From assembly GCA_025058425.1 (NCBI GenBank), contig JANXEG010000008.1, forward strand, positions 1 through 33,592: a DNA stretch of 33,592 bases, written 5' to 3'. The DNA is from Nitrososphaerales archaeon (lineage in GTDB: Archaea > Thermoproteota > Nitrososphaeria > Nitrososphaerales > JANXEG01). Below, piece by piece: positions 7,134 through 14,960 of the stretch (its first letter is position 1; every line of letters starts with the position of its first letter). The notes under the pieces are model-generated. The model was not told the DNA's origin. It made no database searches and worked only from the letters and a program-made list of their open reading frames with translations. The position numbers and the translations under genes are program-made.

Positions 7134-7140
7134 TTATTAA
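7134..7140 (+). promoter_or_regulatory. TATA box for the 97-residue membrane protein
   Basis: TTATTAA lies 25-31 bases before the ATG at 7165, consistent with a leaderless transcript. Confidence 0.45.
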
Positions 7141-7164
7141 TCTTTTACGAATTAACTCTATGGA

Positions 7165-7458
7165 ATGGTTCAGATAAATTTTGATATCTTAAGGGATGGG
7201 TTGATATTCTTAAGGACAGCTTACGATACATTAAGATCCTTCATCGGAAGTATACTCGCAGAAACGTTATTCAAAGCAGCACCGAAAACGGCCGAACTCT
7301 ACTCTGATGCCATCAGCTTTCTTATCTCATTGACCGCACTCTATCTTATCCTTGAGTTTGTAGCCATAGGTAGGAGGATTATAAAGATCATTTTGATACT
7401 CGGCTGGATATTGTTATTTGTGGCGATAGGACTCTCTACTCTTACAATAGGTAGATAG
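7165..7458 (+). CDS. Small membrane protein, two predicted spans
   Basis: This 97-residue protein has hydrophobic segments at about residues 49-67 and 73-95, joined by a short basic loop (GRRIIKI). The loop should lie in the cytoplasm, so both ends face outward or sit in the membrane. The N-terminal 45 residues are amphipathic helices. I recognise no family. The ATG is preceded at leaderless distance by a TATA-like box and has no Shine-Dalgarno. The next gene (7582) has its own TATA box, so this one appears to be a single-gene unit. Confidence that it is a real gene rests on promoter spacing and membrane-protein composition. Confidence 0.6.
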   Translation: MVQINFDILRDGLIFLRTAYDTLRSFIGSILAETLFKAAPKTAELYSDAISFLISLTALYLILEFVAIGRRIIKIILILGWILLFVAIGLSTLTIGR

Positions 7459-7547
7459 AGATCTTTAATAGATCTTAACCTCAGCAATGGGGATTCACCT
7501 TCACAGTCACAGTTCATAGCCTGAAGTATCAACAATTAACAATAAGT

Positions 7548-7556
7548 AAATATATA
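7548..7556 (+). promoter_or_regulatory. TATA box for the membrane winged-helix gene
   Basis: AAATATATA lies 26-34 bases before the TTG at 7582. It supports that unusual start over the out-of-frame ATG at 7575. Confidence 0.55.
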
Positions 7557-7581
7557 CACGATTGTGTAGATAACATGTTAT

Positions 7582-8556
7582 TTGAAAGTCAATTCCCAAA
7601 TACTGATAGTCGCTCTACTGATGGTACTCTGCTTAAACCTTTCTAGAATTTATGCTCAACCTTACTCAATTTCATCCACAGAGATCATCATCTTCCGTGA
7701 TGGTGTAGCCCAAGTAATACAGAGTTTGGATGTCGATGAATCCCTCGTATCTATCTCTATACCTCTTTTATCACATTCTGTATGGAATCTGCTCGTGCTA
7801 GACGAGGATAATATGCCTCTTAGCTATACGATAAAGCTACCAAATATCACCATCACTACATTGGGCGCATCAAAGGTAACTTTAGATTACTTTACACCCA
7901 CGCTCACACAGAAAGAGGGTGAGGTATGGACCATCAAGCTTAACTTACCTTATGAAGTAAAAATCATTTTGCCCGAACGCTCCAACATCATCTATCTTAA
8001 TGATTTACCATCATCGATAACGGCGAGAGATCAGAGAATCGTTCTTACAGTACCTCCAGGATTCTGGGAGATCAGCTACGTACTTCCACCGATGATCCCT
8101 TTGCCACCATCCACACCATCACCACCATCCACATTACCACCCACACCAACTCCAACGCCTACACCTGCACCGACACCCACTCCTCCCACTCCTCCCACTC
8201 CCACCCCTACACCTACGCCCAAACCAACTACACCTTCTACGATTGAAGAAACGAAGATCGTTCAACCGCCATTCATCGAATATATAATTACCATTACAGT
8301 CATTTCATCACTCATCGGCATTCTACTCTTTTTAAGGGGTAGGGGCGAAGCGAAGGTTTTAAGATCTGAAGATAAGGAAGTACTTCGATTTATAGCTGAG
8401 AAGGGTGGAAAGGTCTTGGAATCTGAAATAAGGCAGAAGTTTTTACTCCCGAAGTCGACCACGTGGCGTTTGGTGAAGAGGTTAGAAAGGATGGGTTATG
8501 TGAGGATCAATAAAGTAGGCATACAGAATGAAGTAGAGTTGGTGAAGAGGTTATGA
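7582..8556 (+). CDS. Membrane-anchored winged-helix regulator with extracellular domain
   Basis: This 324-residue protein has a clear domain order. A signal peptide occupies residues 1-25, a beta-rich outside domain about 27-168, and a proline/threonine linker 172-218 with many PT repeats. One membrane span follows (about 232-251, before RGRGEAK), then a cytoplasmic winged helix (262-324) of the IclR/MarR-like type used by many archaeal membrane regulators (FIAEKGGKVLESEIRQ, then TTWRLVKRLERMGYV). This layout suggests a one-protein signal transducer that senses something outside and binds DNA inside. The start TTG is set by a TATA box at leaderless distance and the signal peptide. The stop overlaps a 33-codon ORF by ATGA, and a secreted protease follows, so the three probably form an operon. 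Confidence 0.85.
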   Translation: MKVNSQILIVALLMVLCLNLSRIYAQPYSISSTEIIIFRDGVAQVIQSLDVDESLVSISIPLLSHSVWNLLVLDEDNMPLSYTIKLPNITITTLGASKVTLDYFTPTLTQKEGEVWTIKLNLPYEVKIILPERSNIIYLNDLPSSITARDQRIVLTVPPGFWEISYVLPPMIPLPPSTPSPPSTLPPTPTPTPTPAPTPTPPTPPTPTPTPTPKPTTPSTIEETKIVQPPFIEYIITITVISSLIGILLFLRGRGEAKVLRSEDKEVLRFIAEKGGKVLESEIRQKFLLPKSTTWRLVKRLERMGYVRINKVGIQNEVELVKRL

Positions 8557-8654
8557 ATATGGTAGATGTTGAACGGGTTTTTCAAGATTTGTGGAACGAG
8601 TGTTCAATAGCGTCCCTTATCAATCTAACCAACCATTATAGAGTGCGGTGGTAA
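8553..8654 (+). CDS. Possible 33-residue coupled microprotein
   Basis: A 34-codon frame starts with the ATG of an ATGA overlap with the preceding stop and ends TAA two bases before the ATG of the protease gene. GGTGAAGAGGTT lies just upstream and can act as a Shine-Dalgarno. The peptide (MNMVDVERVFQDLWNECSIA and 13 more residues) is soluble and partly amphipathic with one cysteine. Its tight coupling at both ends suggests it is either a real microprotein or a translated bridge that carries ribosomes to the protease gene. No family is recognised. Confidence 0.42.
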   Translation: MNMVDVERVFQDLWNECSIASLINLTNHYRVRW

Positions 8655-8656
8655 AG

Positions 8657-10270
8657 ATGTCGCGCAAAACCTTTGCCTTCGCCTCCATACTCTTACTATC
8701 AACTCTATTAATCTCATCGATGATAGTACCAACTTTCTCAGCCTATGCAACGTGGCAGGATCAGACGAAGGCGGAGAAGTTCATCGAGATCGCTCAACAC
8801 GCCTATGAAATAGCTATTGAGTTCAGAGAGCGTGCAAGAAGTAGAGGTATCGATGTTACAAAAGCCGATAAGATGATAAGCGAAGGTGAAGCTCTGCTCA
8901 AAGAAGCTAAATACTACTTGGAGAAGGGTGAATATAGTAAATCTTTTGAGAGGGCAAATAGAGCTCAGGAGAGGTTTAGAGAGGCGATAAAGTCCCTTAA
9001 CATAACACCAAAGGAAGGAAGAGAGGTTGAAGAAGAAAGGGGCAGAGGTATTCTGGTAGCGATAGAGCGAATAGAAGAAAGGATCAAGAGGATTAAAGAT
9101 GTTATAGCATATATAAAGGAAACATCAGAGAATCAAAGGTATATCGAATGGGTCAAAGGAAATCTAACAGAGGCTGAAAATAATCTAAAGGATGCAAGAG
9201 CTGCGCTCGAGAAGAGAAATGTAACAAGAGCCGCACATTTGCTCGGTGAAGCGAATAGAAATATTGAAGAAGCATTCAGGGCGTTGAGGCTCATCAGCGA
9301 TTGGACGATAGGTTGGAGGATCAAGAATTTCTTCAAAGGGATCGAAAAGCTGTTAGATGATGTAGAGAAATCGATCGAAAGGTTGGCTAAAAGTGGAGTC
9401 AAAGTGGATGATCTGATGAAGAGGCTTGAGGAAGCGAGGAAGTTGATCGAAAGTGCGAAAGATAAACTTTTAGTTGGAGATAAGAAAGGCGCTCTGGATG
9501 ACGTAAAGAAAGCCCATGATATCCTTAAAGATATCCTAAAGGATATTGCAAAGAGGATTAAAATACCACCAAGAGATGTTGAGAAGCCGAGGAAGGAAGT
9601 ACCTCTAAAGCAGAGCCTTGCGGACGCTCCGAATAGAGGTGCAGCTGCGTGGGATGATACGACGATAAGCGTGCTGATCAAGCCGAATGTATACTTACCA
9701 AATTCTCCCGAAGTATCTGCTGGAAGGAGGGCTATCGATCGTTGGAAGGTATCGTTAACATGGTTCTCTAAACAGGATTGGAATAACGATACATTACCAG
9801 ACTACCCTTGGCTCGATAAGATAAACTTTATCGTGTATGTACAAGGTGTGAACGAAACCCTAATGAAGGCACCACCCGATGTAACGATTACATACCACTA
9901 CAAGATAGCACCGGGCTACATACTCGGTTCTACAAAGCTATCCTTTAAAAGAGTCGGTACGGATTACGCCATACAATCGGTCGATATAATCATCGGTGTG
10001 AAAGGGCTTACCTTAACGGGTATAGAGAATCTTGTAGCCCACGAATTCGGCCACGCGTTAGGTTTGGAGCATAGTAATGTTAAGGGCGATCTGATGTATC
10101 CATCGTTCAATATGGAAGAAGAGAAGAGGAGCGTAGTATCACCATCTACATTGAACCTTTATTCGTTGACGATAAATTATGGCTGGTTAGAAACGGGTAA
10201 ATTTTCACAGTATCGTGGTACTCTATCTATCACATTACCAGAACACATTCCATACCAAAGGGCACCTTAA
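8657..10270 (+). CDS. Secreted metzincin-like zinc metalloprotease with helical-repeat region
   Basis: The 537-residue product begins with a signal peptide (about residues 1-31). Three similar helical-hairpin segments of about 50 residues follow (near 63-112, 159-211 and 245-297), each with a run of A, E, K and L and a turn such as LEKGEYSKS or LVGDKKGAL. The C-terminal third is a protease domain with HEFGHALGLEH at 462-472, the HExxHxxGxxH zinc site of metzincins, and a Met-turn LMYP about 9 residues later, as in matrixins. I chose the ATG at 8657 because GGTGG lies just upstream; a GTG at 8648 would add three residues. It probably shares an operon with the membrane winged-helix gene. It should act outside the membrane; the substrate is unknown. 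Confidence 0.88.
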   Translation: MSRKTFAFASILLLSTLLISSMIVPTFSAYATWQDQTKAEKFIEIAQHAYEIAIEFRERARSRGIDVTKADKMISEGEALLKEAKYYLEKGEYSKSFERANRAQERFREAIKSLNITPKEGREVEEERGRGILVAIERIEERIKRIKDVIAYIKETSENQRYIEWVKGNLTEAENNLKDARAALEKRNVTRAAHLLGEANRNIEEAFRALRLISDWTIGWRIKNFFKGIEKLLDDVEKSIERLAKSGVKVDDLMKRLEEARKLIESAKDKLLVGDKKGALDDVKKAHDILKDILKDIAKRIKIPPRDVEKPRKEVPLKQSLADAPNRGAAAWDDTTISVLIKPNVYLPNSPEVSAGRRAIDRWKVSLTWFSKQDWNNDTLPDYPWLDKINFIVYVQGVNETLMKAPPDVTITYHYKIAPGYILGSTKLSFKRVGTDYAIQSVDIIIGVKGLTLTGIENLVAHEFGHALGLEHSNVKGDLMYPSFNMEEEKRSVVSPSTLNLYSLTINYGWLETGKFSQYRGTLSITLPEHIPYQRAP

Positions 10271-10298
10271 AGAATCATAAATCAATAAAACCCCCTAC

Positions 10299-10324
10299 TT
10301 TATTTTTTATATTATTTTTATTTT
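10299..10324 (+). terminator. T-rich terminator after the metalloprotease
   Basis: This is a 26-base stretch of T-runs (TTTATTTTTTATATTATTTT core) about 30 bases after the stop, a typical archaeal terminator. Confidence 0.5.
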
Positions 10325-10369
10325 CCATTATGCACATTACCATATTACCATATTCTCTCTGCGATTACT

Positions 10370-11125
10370 TCATACTCTACCGATCGAGTGTATGTAGAGC
10401 GGTTCTTCATCGGCCGGTAGGTTCAAAATCTTCTTTACTTGATCATCGTAAAACGCTCCAATAACCACACTCCCAAGTTTTAATGATACCGCCTGTAGAT
10501 ACACATTCTGTGCTGCATGCCCCACCTCCATATGAACGTATCTAATCCCTCTATCGCCATACCTTGATGTCGTTCGCCTGTAGATCGCTGTGAATACCAG
10601 ATCTATAGCGCACCTTTCAACCCACTCTTGATGCAGAGCAGCGATGGCTAAATCACGCCTCTTATCTCCATCCAGCACCTTTACAAGCTTATTTTCATGG
10701 GGATTGTATTTATAAACACCCTTTTCGAGTCCTAATACGTTACCCACCACGACATATACCTCAAGTGGATACGTTGCACCAGCCGATGGTGCCGTTCTAA
10801 AACCTCTTGGATCTGTAATCCCTTGAGCGGCCCAGAGTAATTGAGAGACTTCTTGAAGTGTCAACGGTTCATCCTTATAATCTCTTATAGATCTCCTCTT
10901 TAATAATGCCTCTTCGATCGAAAAATCGCTCTTAAGCCTAACCTCCGGTAGTTTTACCACGCTTCCGATCCCGATCGGTGATTGTGGATATTGAACTTGC
11001 TCACCATTGTACTTTTTGGTCGTTATCGAATTTAGAAGGTTCTTGATGATGATGAAGCTACCGATGCCTACAGATAGTGCTAGGATATACTTTAATAATC
11101 TTCTACGTAGAAATGACATCAACAC
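10370..11125 (-). CDS. Membrane-anchored SagB/ThcOx-like nitroreductase-fold oxidoreductase
   Basis: This protein of up to 251 residues has a nitroreductase-fold domain of the SagB/ThcOx type, FMN enzymes that oxidise thiazolines or oxazolines in peptide maturation or act in uncharacterised redox steps. Family signs are the opening RRSIRDYKDEPLTLQEVSQLLWAAQG (about residues 77-102), then TAPSAGATYPLEVYVV, and HMEVGHAAQNVYLQA near the end. An unusual addition is an N-terminal basic stretch and membrane segment (about 6-30), which anchors the enzyme or sends it outside. GTG at 11125, TTG and ATG (11119) are all possible starts; TTTAAAGTATATC on the minus strand at 11146-11158 is a suitable promoter. 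No peptide-precursor or cyclodehydratase gene lies nearby, so a role in peptide modification is not supported here. Confidence 0.82.
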   Translation of the reverse strand: MLMSFLRRRLLKYILALSVGIGSFIIIKNLLNSITTKKYNGEQVQYPQSPIGIGSVVKLPEVRLKSDFSIEEALLKRRSIRDYKDEPLTLQEVSQLLWAAQGITDPRGFRTAPSAGATYPLEVYVVVGNVLGLEKGVYKYNPHENKLVKVLDGDKRRDLAIAALHQEWVERCAIDLVFTAIYRRTTSRYGDRGIRYVHMEVGHAAQNVYLQAVSLKLGSVVIGAFYDDQVKKILNLPADEEPLYIHSIGRV

Positions 11126-11228
11126 ATATAAAGTGGGAAGGTAAAGATATACTTTAAACCAAAAAATTCAAAAACCGATATTTTAATCGAGATTAAAATA
11201 ACTTCTCTCGATTAAAAATATCATACAA

Positions 11229-12692
11229 TCACATATTATGCTCCTTTATCTTTTCATTCACATAACTTATAAATTCATCAGCGATTTTAGGTGGTTTTGT
11301 CATATAACTGACCGTTATGAGTAAAAATGTTGCGACAATAAGCCCCCAGATGGTCATCGAGTAACCGAACGGGTTTATCCCGAAGGCATATCCAATGCCC
11401 ACTAGCAGAGCACCCACACTCATACTACTCAATGCGCCTATCGCTGTAGCACGCTTCCAGAAGAATGTTGCGAATATCGTTGGAACGAGCATCAGCATAC
11501 CACCAGAGGACATGGCAGATAAGATCGCGATCAACCCGGGTCTGAAGAGTGCGAAGAAGAAGCATACAATAGAGAATATAGGGATTAGGGCCTTCCCGAC
11601 GAATAACTCTTTATTCTCAGATACATCGGGCTTTAACGCTCTATAGATATCTCTACCACACATAGAGCTTAACGTTAATATGATGGAGTTTAGAGTGGAG
11701 ATCGCGGCTGCGAGGATCCCCACCAATGTTATCAGTGCGACGAGGTCTGGAACCTTTGTGAGTAATATGGGCATCGCCCGATCCGCAACCTTCAACTCTG
11801 GTATTATGAGCCTCGCCATAAATCCAAGTTGTGTGCAGATGATCGTGTATATGAAGCCGAATATGGTGAATCCCCATATCATCCTCTTTAGCGTCGTGAC
11901 ACTATTTGGTATGTAACATCTTTGAAATACCTGTGGATTCGAGATGGCGAAGAAGAACCAAGGTATTGTGAGACCGATATAAGATGCAAAGCCCCACCTC
12001 ACCTTCAAATGGTCTGGTATAGTACTTCTAACATTATTTACATAGGCTTCCCAACTTCCGAAGAAGTTATACACAACATAAAATAGTAGAAAGAGAGATG
12101 TTGCGATCATTATAAATCCCTGTAAGATATCGGTCAATGCTACAGACCTCATACCGGCCCAATAAGCATAGACGAAGACACCGAACATCACTATCAATGA
12201 GCCGATGATAAAAGGTACACTACCCCCTGAAAGCTCTTCAACAAGGTAACCTATACCCATGTACTGTACCGATGAATAAGGAATGATCATTACTGCACAG
12301 ATGATCGTGCCCACTACACCAACCCATACATTCTCAAACCTTTTTGCCAACATTTCGGTCGGTGTTATAAACCCGTACCTTTTGCCAGCGATCCATATCC
12401 TCGGAGCGAAGCATAGCAGTAGCATCACCGTGCCTATTAGGTAGGTCAATTCAAAACCGAGTGTGGAAGAGCCGAGGGCGTACGTTAAACCTACGAGCCC
12501 GACCATCATGAATGCGCTATAGGTCGTCGCTGCATAAGTCATAGCCGATGGGAGTGCGGTGATCCTTCTATTCGCTATAAAGTATTCAGCCACACCAGCA
12601 CCCATACGTTTACGTGCATAGTGTGATAGTACACACCCAGCCGAAAACCATATGATTATCGCACTATAGATCCAGATCGAGTCTATGGGCAT
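11229..12692 (-). CDS. Sodium:solute symporter (SSS family)
   Basis: This 487-residue integral membrane protein of the SSS family uses the sodium gradient to import a small organic solute. It has about 13 hydrophobic spans. Family signs include the N-terminal AVAEYFIANRRITALPSAM-like segment (about residues 33-51), the RYGFITPTEMLAKRF segment near 112, and DRAMPILLTKVPDL with AAAISTLNSIILTLSS in the second half. The substrate could be a carboxylate, amino acid or pantothenate-like compound; the sequence does not decide. The ATG has GGAGG about seven bases upstream. A short two-span membrane protein ends one base before it, the pairing often seen in archaeal and bacterial SSS loci. Confidence 0.9.
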   Translation of the reverse strand: MPIDSIWIYSAIIIWFSAGCVLSHYARKRMGAGVAEYFIANRRITALPSAMTYAATTYSAFMMVGLVGLTYALGSSTLGFELTYLIGTVMLLLCFAPRIWIAGKRYGFITPTEMLAKRFENVWVGVVGTIICAVMIIPYSSVQYMGIGYLVEELSGGSVPFIIGSLIVMFGVFVYAYWAGMRSVALTDILQGFIMIATSLFLLFYVVYNFFGSWEAYVNNVRSTIPDHLKVRWGFASYIGLTIPWFFFAISNPQVFQRCYIPNSVTTLKRMIWGFTIFGFIYTIICTQLGFMARLIIPELKVADRAMPILLTKVPDLVALITLVGILAAAISTLNSIILTLSSMCGRDIYRALKPDVSENKELFVGKALIPIFSIVCFFFALFRPGLIAILSAMSSGGMLMLVPTIFATFFWKRATAIGALSSMSVGALLVGIGYAFGINPFGYSMTIWGLIVATFLLITVSYMTKPPKIADEFISYVNEKIKEHNM

Positions 12693-12693
12693 A

Positions 12694-12921
12694 TCAATCC
12701 CTCCAGCCCGATAAATATATGTAACCGAGGATCATGGTGATGAGCGTTAAAACGGTCCAAAACATATATGAAGCGTAAAAGCTTGCAATATCTTTTAATA
12801 TGGTATAGGGTATTAGAAAGTCGATTATAACGATCGTGATGAATAAGGTAAGCCACAATCTGCGCCTTCTTCTATATACCGACTTATCCATAACTTTTTT
12901 ATTCATAACATTCCACTCCAT
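12694..12921 (-). CDS. Small membrane partner of the symporter (DUF3311-like)
   Basis: A 75-residue protein has a basic N-terminus (RRRRRLW) and two membrane spans around IPYTILKDIASFYASYMFW. The pattern of a proline-bearing first span, a short outer loop and an aromatic second span resembles the small DUF3311-type proteins encoded just ahead of SSS symporters. I chose the ATG at 12921 because GGTGA lies five bases upstream; an in-frame ATG at 12954 would add 11 residues without a ribosome site. It ends one base before the symporter start, so the two are co-translated. It probably helps assemble the symporter, but its function is not established. Confidence 0.75.
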   Translation of the reverse strand: MEWNVMNKKVMDKSVYRRRRRLWLTLFITIVIIDFLIPYTILKDIASFYASYMFWTVLTLITMILGYIYLSGWRD

Positions 12922-13193
12922 CCTCTTCACCTTTGTAAGTATCTTTTTCCTCATTAATTTGAGGTTTTATTATAAGTTTTTGCTGTCTCTTAAATATAAT
13001 GCGACTTTACGACTTTTATTGTAGAGCATATATATGAGCTACATGATCTAATGATCTACACCCTTAATTTCGATCATCATCTTCATAGATGATGAAGAAA
13101 GGGATGTAGAATTTTTTAGGAAATTTTGCCTTTCGAATGGTAGTTGTGGATCGTTAAATACTATGATAGAATGTGAGGAGACTTCAAAAAGGA

Positions 13194-13199
13194 TTTAAA
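13194..13199 (+). promoter_or_regulatory. Possible TATA box for the C/D sRNA
   Basis: TTTAAA, preceded by AAAAAGGA, lies about 20-25 bases before the predicted 5' end of the sRNA. Confidence 0.35.
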
Positions 13200-13214
13200 G
13201 TAGAATTTAATATT

Positions 13215-13288
13215 TGATGGTGAATGCTGAGTCTGACCTGCCCTGAAGTTTCGACTGATGATGAGCACGGCCTAACTGAGGACCATTT
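13215..13288 (+). ncRNA. Double-guide C/D-box sRNA (2'-O-methylation guide)
   Basis: All elements of an archaeal C/D sRNA occur in order. Box C is ATGCTGA (13224-13230, one change from RTGATGA), then a 12-base guide GTCTGACCTGCC and box D' CTGA (13243-13246). An 11-base spacer leads to box C' ATGATGA (13258-13264, perfect), then an 11-base guide GCACGGCCTAA and box D CTGA (13276-13279). The ends pair as ATGGT (13217-13221) with ACCAT (13282-13286), giving the terminal stem of the kink-turn. The D'-C' spacer is longer than the usual 3-9 bases. By the five-base rule each guide would direct methylation of a G: within GGCAGGTCAGAC for D' and within TTAGGCCGTGC for D, written as DNA. I cannot place these targets in rRNA or tRNA. 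Confidence 0.62.
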
Positions 13289-13372
13289 CTGAAAAGGTAT
13301 AAGAATCAAAAGTTTTGTAATCTTACTCTATCGAATTTGGTTCATCGACTCTTCACGATTGCATTGTAAAAG

Positions 13373-13380
13373 TATTTATG
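13373..13380 (+). promoter_or_regulatory. TATA box for thiDN
   Basis: TATTTATG lies 28-35 bases before the ATG at 13408, with no Shine-Dalgarno between. A leaderless transcript is likely. Confidence 0.5.
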
Positions 13381-13407
13381 TGATTTATGTTGTGTAGTAG
13401 TTGAAGT

Positions 13408-14766
13408 ATGAATATTAAACCGATTCGTGCCTTAACGATCGCGGGCTCCGACTCTGGCGGAGGGGCCGGTATTCAAGCGGATCTTAAAACCTTTGCTGCC
13501 TTTGGTGTCCATGGAATGAGTGTAATAACCGCGATTACAGCCCAAAATACCGTTAGTGTGAGTGCAATTCATGATGTCCCATTAGATATTATAAAAGCAC
13601 AGATCGAAGCTGTAGTAGAGGATATCGGTGTAGATATTGTAAAGACGGGCATGCTCCATACAAAAGATGTGATCAACCTTGTAGCGGATGAGGTTATGGA
13701 GTATCGATTACCAATAGTTGTCGATCCGGTTATGGTGGCGAAGAGTGGGGCGAGGCTCCTCAGAGAGGATGCGGTAAATACTCTGATCGAAAGGCTCCTT
13801 CCCTTAGCGATCGTTGTAACACCGAATCGTATGGAGGCCGAAATACTTGCCAATATGAATATTGGGAATCTGCACGATGCTGAAGTCGCAGCGAGGAGGA
13901 TAGCGGAGTTGGGCCCTCAAGCGGTCGTTGTGAAAGGTGGCCATCTATCGACGGAGGATAAGGTTGTAGATACTTTGTATTACAAAGGTGAGGTGAAGAG
14001 GTACGTTGGGGATAGGTTGGATGCCGATACCACCCATGGGACAGGTTGTTGCTTCGCCTCAGCCATAGCCGCGCTATTGGCTAAAGGATTTGGTGTAGAG
14101 GAAGCCGTTAAGATCGCAAAGGATTTTGTGTACACTTCGATAAAGTTCGGATTTCATGTAGGTAGAGGGAAGGGTCCGGTAAATCCCATGGCAAAGTTGA
14201 TAAATGATAGTGAAAAGTACTTTGTAATAAAGAGCATTAAAGAAGCGATTCGAGTGTTAGAGGCACATCCAGAGGTTAAGAGGCTCATACCCGAATCTCA
14301 AAGCAATCTGGTCTTCGCTTTACCTTATGCAAGTAGCGTAGAGGATGTAGCAGCGGTACCTGGGCGTATCGTTAAGTGGGATGGTGGTGTAAAGGCCTCT
14401 ATGCCACCTGAATTCGGTGCTTCATCTCATGTAGCGAAGACCGTACTCACAGCGATGAAGCATAATCCATCGATCAGGGCCGGTATGAATATTAAGTACT
14501 CCGAAGGGCTTGTAGAGGCTTGTAAGAAGATTGGGTTAAAGGTCTCATATTATGATCGAAGGTTGGAGCCGCCTGAAGTTAAGAGTGTGGAAGGGATGAG
14601 TACAGCATGGGGTGCTGAACAGGCTATAAGGAGTATAGGTGAAGTACCTGATGTGATTTATCATACGGGCGATTATGGAAAAGAACCGATGATCACGATT
14701 TTGGGCAGAACGGCCATGGATGTAGTGAAGATTGTAATCAAACTCGCTGAGATTGTCGAGAAATAA
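13408..14766 (+). CDS. thiDN: ThiD-ThiN fusion: HMP-phosphate kinase / thiamine-phosphate synthase
   Basis: This 452-residue bifunctional enzyme of thiamine synthesis has two domains. The N-terminal ThiD domain (about 1-265, ribokinase fold) phosphorylates hydroxymethylpyrimidine and its phosphate; GSDSGGGAGIQADLKTF lies at 14-30 and the anion-hole motif GTGCCFASAIAA near 213-224. The C-terminal ThiN domain (about 275-452) is the archaeal replacement for ThiE, joining the pyrimidine and thiazole phosphates; it carries PEFGASSHVAKTVLTAM, then IRAGMNIKYSEG and GKEPMITILG. Its ThiN domain is a paralogue of the one in thiR at 25156. The neighbours are a C/D sRNA upstream and unrelated genes downstream, so it appears to be transcribed alone from a leaderless promoter and ended by a T-run at 14821. 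Confidence 0.95.
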   Translation: MNIKPIRALTIAGSDSGGGAGIQADLKTFAAFGVHGMSVITAITAQNTVSVSAIHDVPLDIIKAQIEAVVEDIGVDIVKTGMLHTKDVINLVADEVMEYRLPIVVDPVMVAKSGARLLREDAVNTLIERLLPLAIVVTPNRMEAEILANMNIGNLHDAEVAARRIAELGPQAVVVKGGHLSTEDKVVDTLYYKGEVKRYVGDRLDADTTHGTGCCFASAIAALLAKGFGVEEAVKIAKDFVYTSIKFGFHVGRGKGPVNPMAKLINDSEKYFVIKSIKEAIRVLEAHPEVKRLIPESQSNLVFALPYASSVEDVAAVPGRIVKWDGGVKASMPPEFGASSHVAKTVLTAMKHNPSIRAGMNIKYSEGLVEACKKIGLKVSYYDRRLEPPEVKSVEGMSTAWGAEQAIRSIGEVPDVIYHTGDYGKEPMITILGRTAMDVVKIVIKLAEIVEK

Positions 14767-14820
14767 AAAAGGTTTAAAAGGTTTAGCGAGTAAATCCTAT
14801 CTTTTTAACATTCTAAGTGG

Positions 14821-14846
14821 GCTTTTTATCTTTTTATCTTTTTATG
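14821..14846 (+). terminator. Repeated T-run terminator after thiDN
   Basis: CTTTTTAT is repeated three times in a row about 55 bases after the stop, an archaeal poly-T terminator. Confidence 0.55.
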
Positions 14847-14960
14847 TTGGCAGATAAGCTATCTTTAACTCGATTTCTCTAATGTTATGCAATCTTTTAG
14901 GATTATCCCCTTCGAATTTATTTCTTAAATAATTTTGAATGATACTTTGGAAGATTTAAG

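Larger units (their letters stand above)
12955..13407. other. Gap of about 450 bases with a C/D sRNA and the thiDN promoter
   Basis: Besides the sRNA (13215-13288) and the thiDN TATA box, the gap holds overlapping inverted repeats CATCATC-TTCATA-GATGATG and CTTCAT-AGATG-ATGAAG near 13075-13097. There is also a start-less open frame at 13057-13200. No conserved thiamine riboswitch core is visible. Confidence 0.55.

Noticed and set aside
8100-8230. Tandem DNA repeat in the CCACACC/CCTACACC-rich stretch
   Set aside because: It is the coding sequence of the proline/threonine linker of the membrane regulator, so the repetition is explained by the protein.
13057-13200. Plus-strand frame reading IDDEERDVEFFRKFCLSNG
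   Set aside because: Open for fewer than 50 codons, without a usable start codon or ribosome site; the composition looks protein-like but is not enough.
13215-13288. TPP riboswitch upstream of thiDN, suggested by TGCTGAG and CCTG motifs
   Set aside because: The conserved TPP core (CTGAGA followed by ACCTGATC-type and GCG-AGGGA elements) is not in order, and the C/D-box reading explains the same bases better, including the terminal stem.
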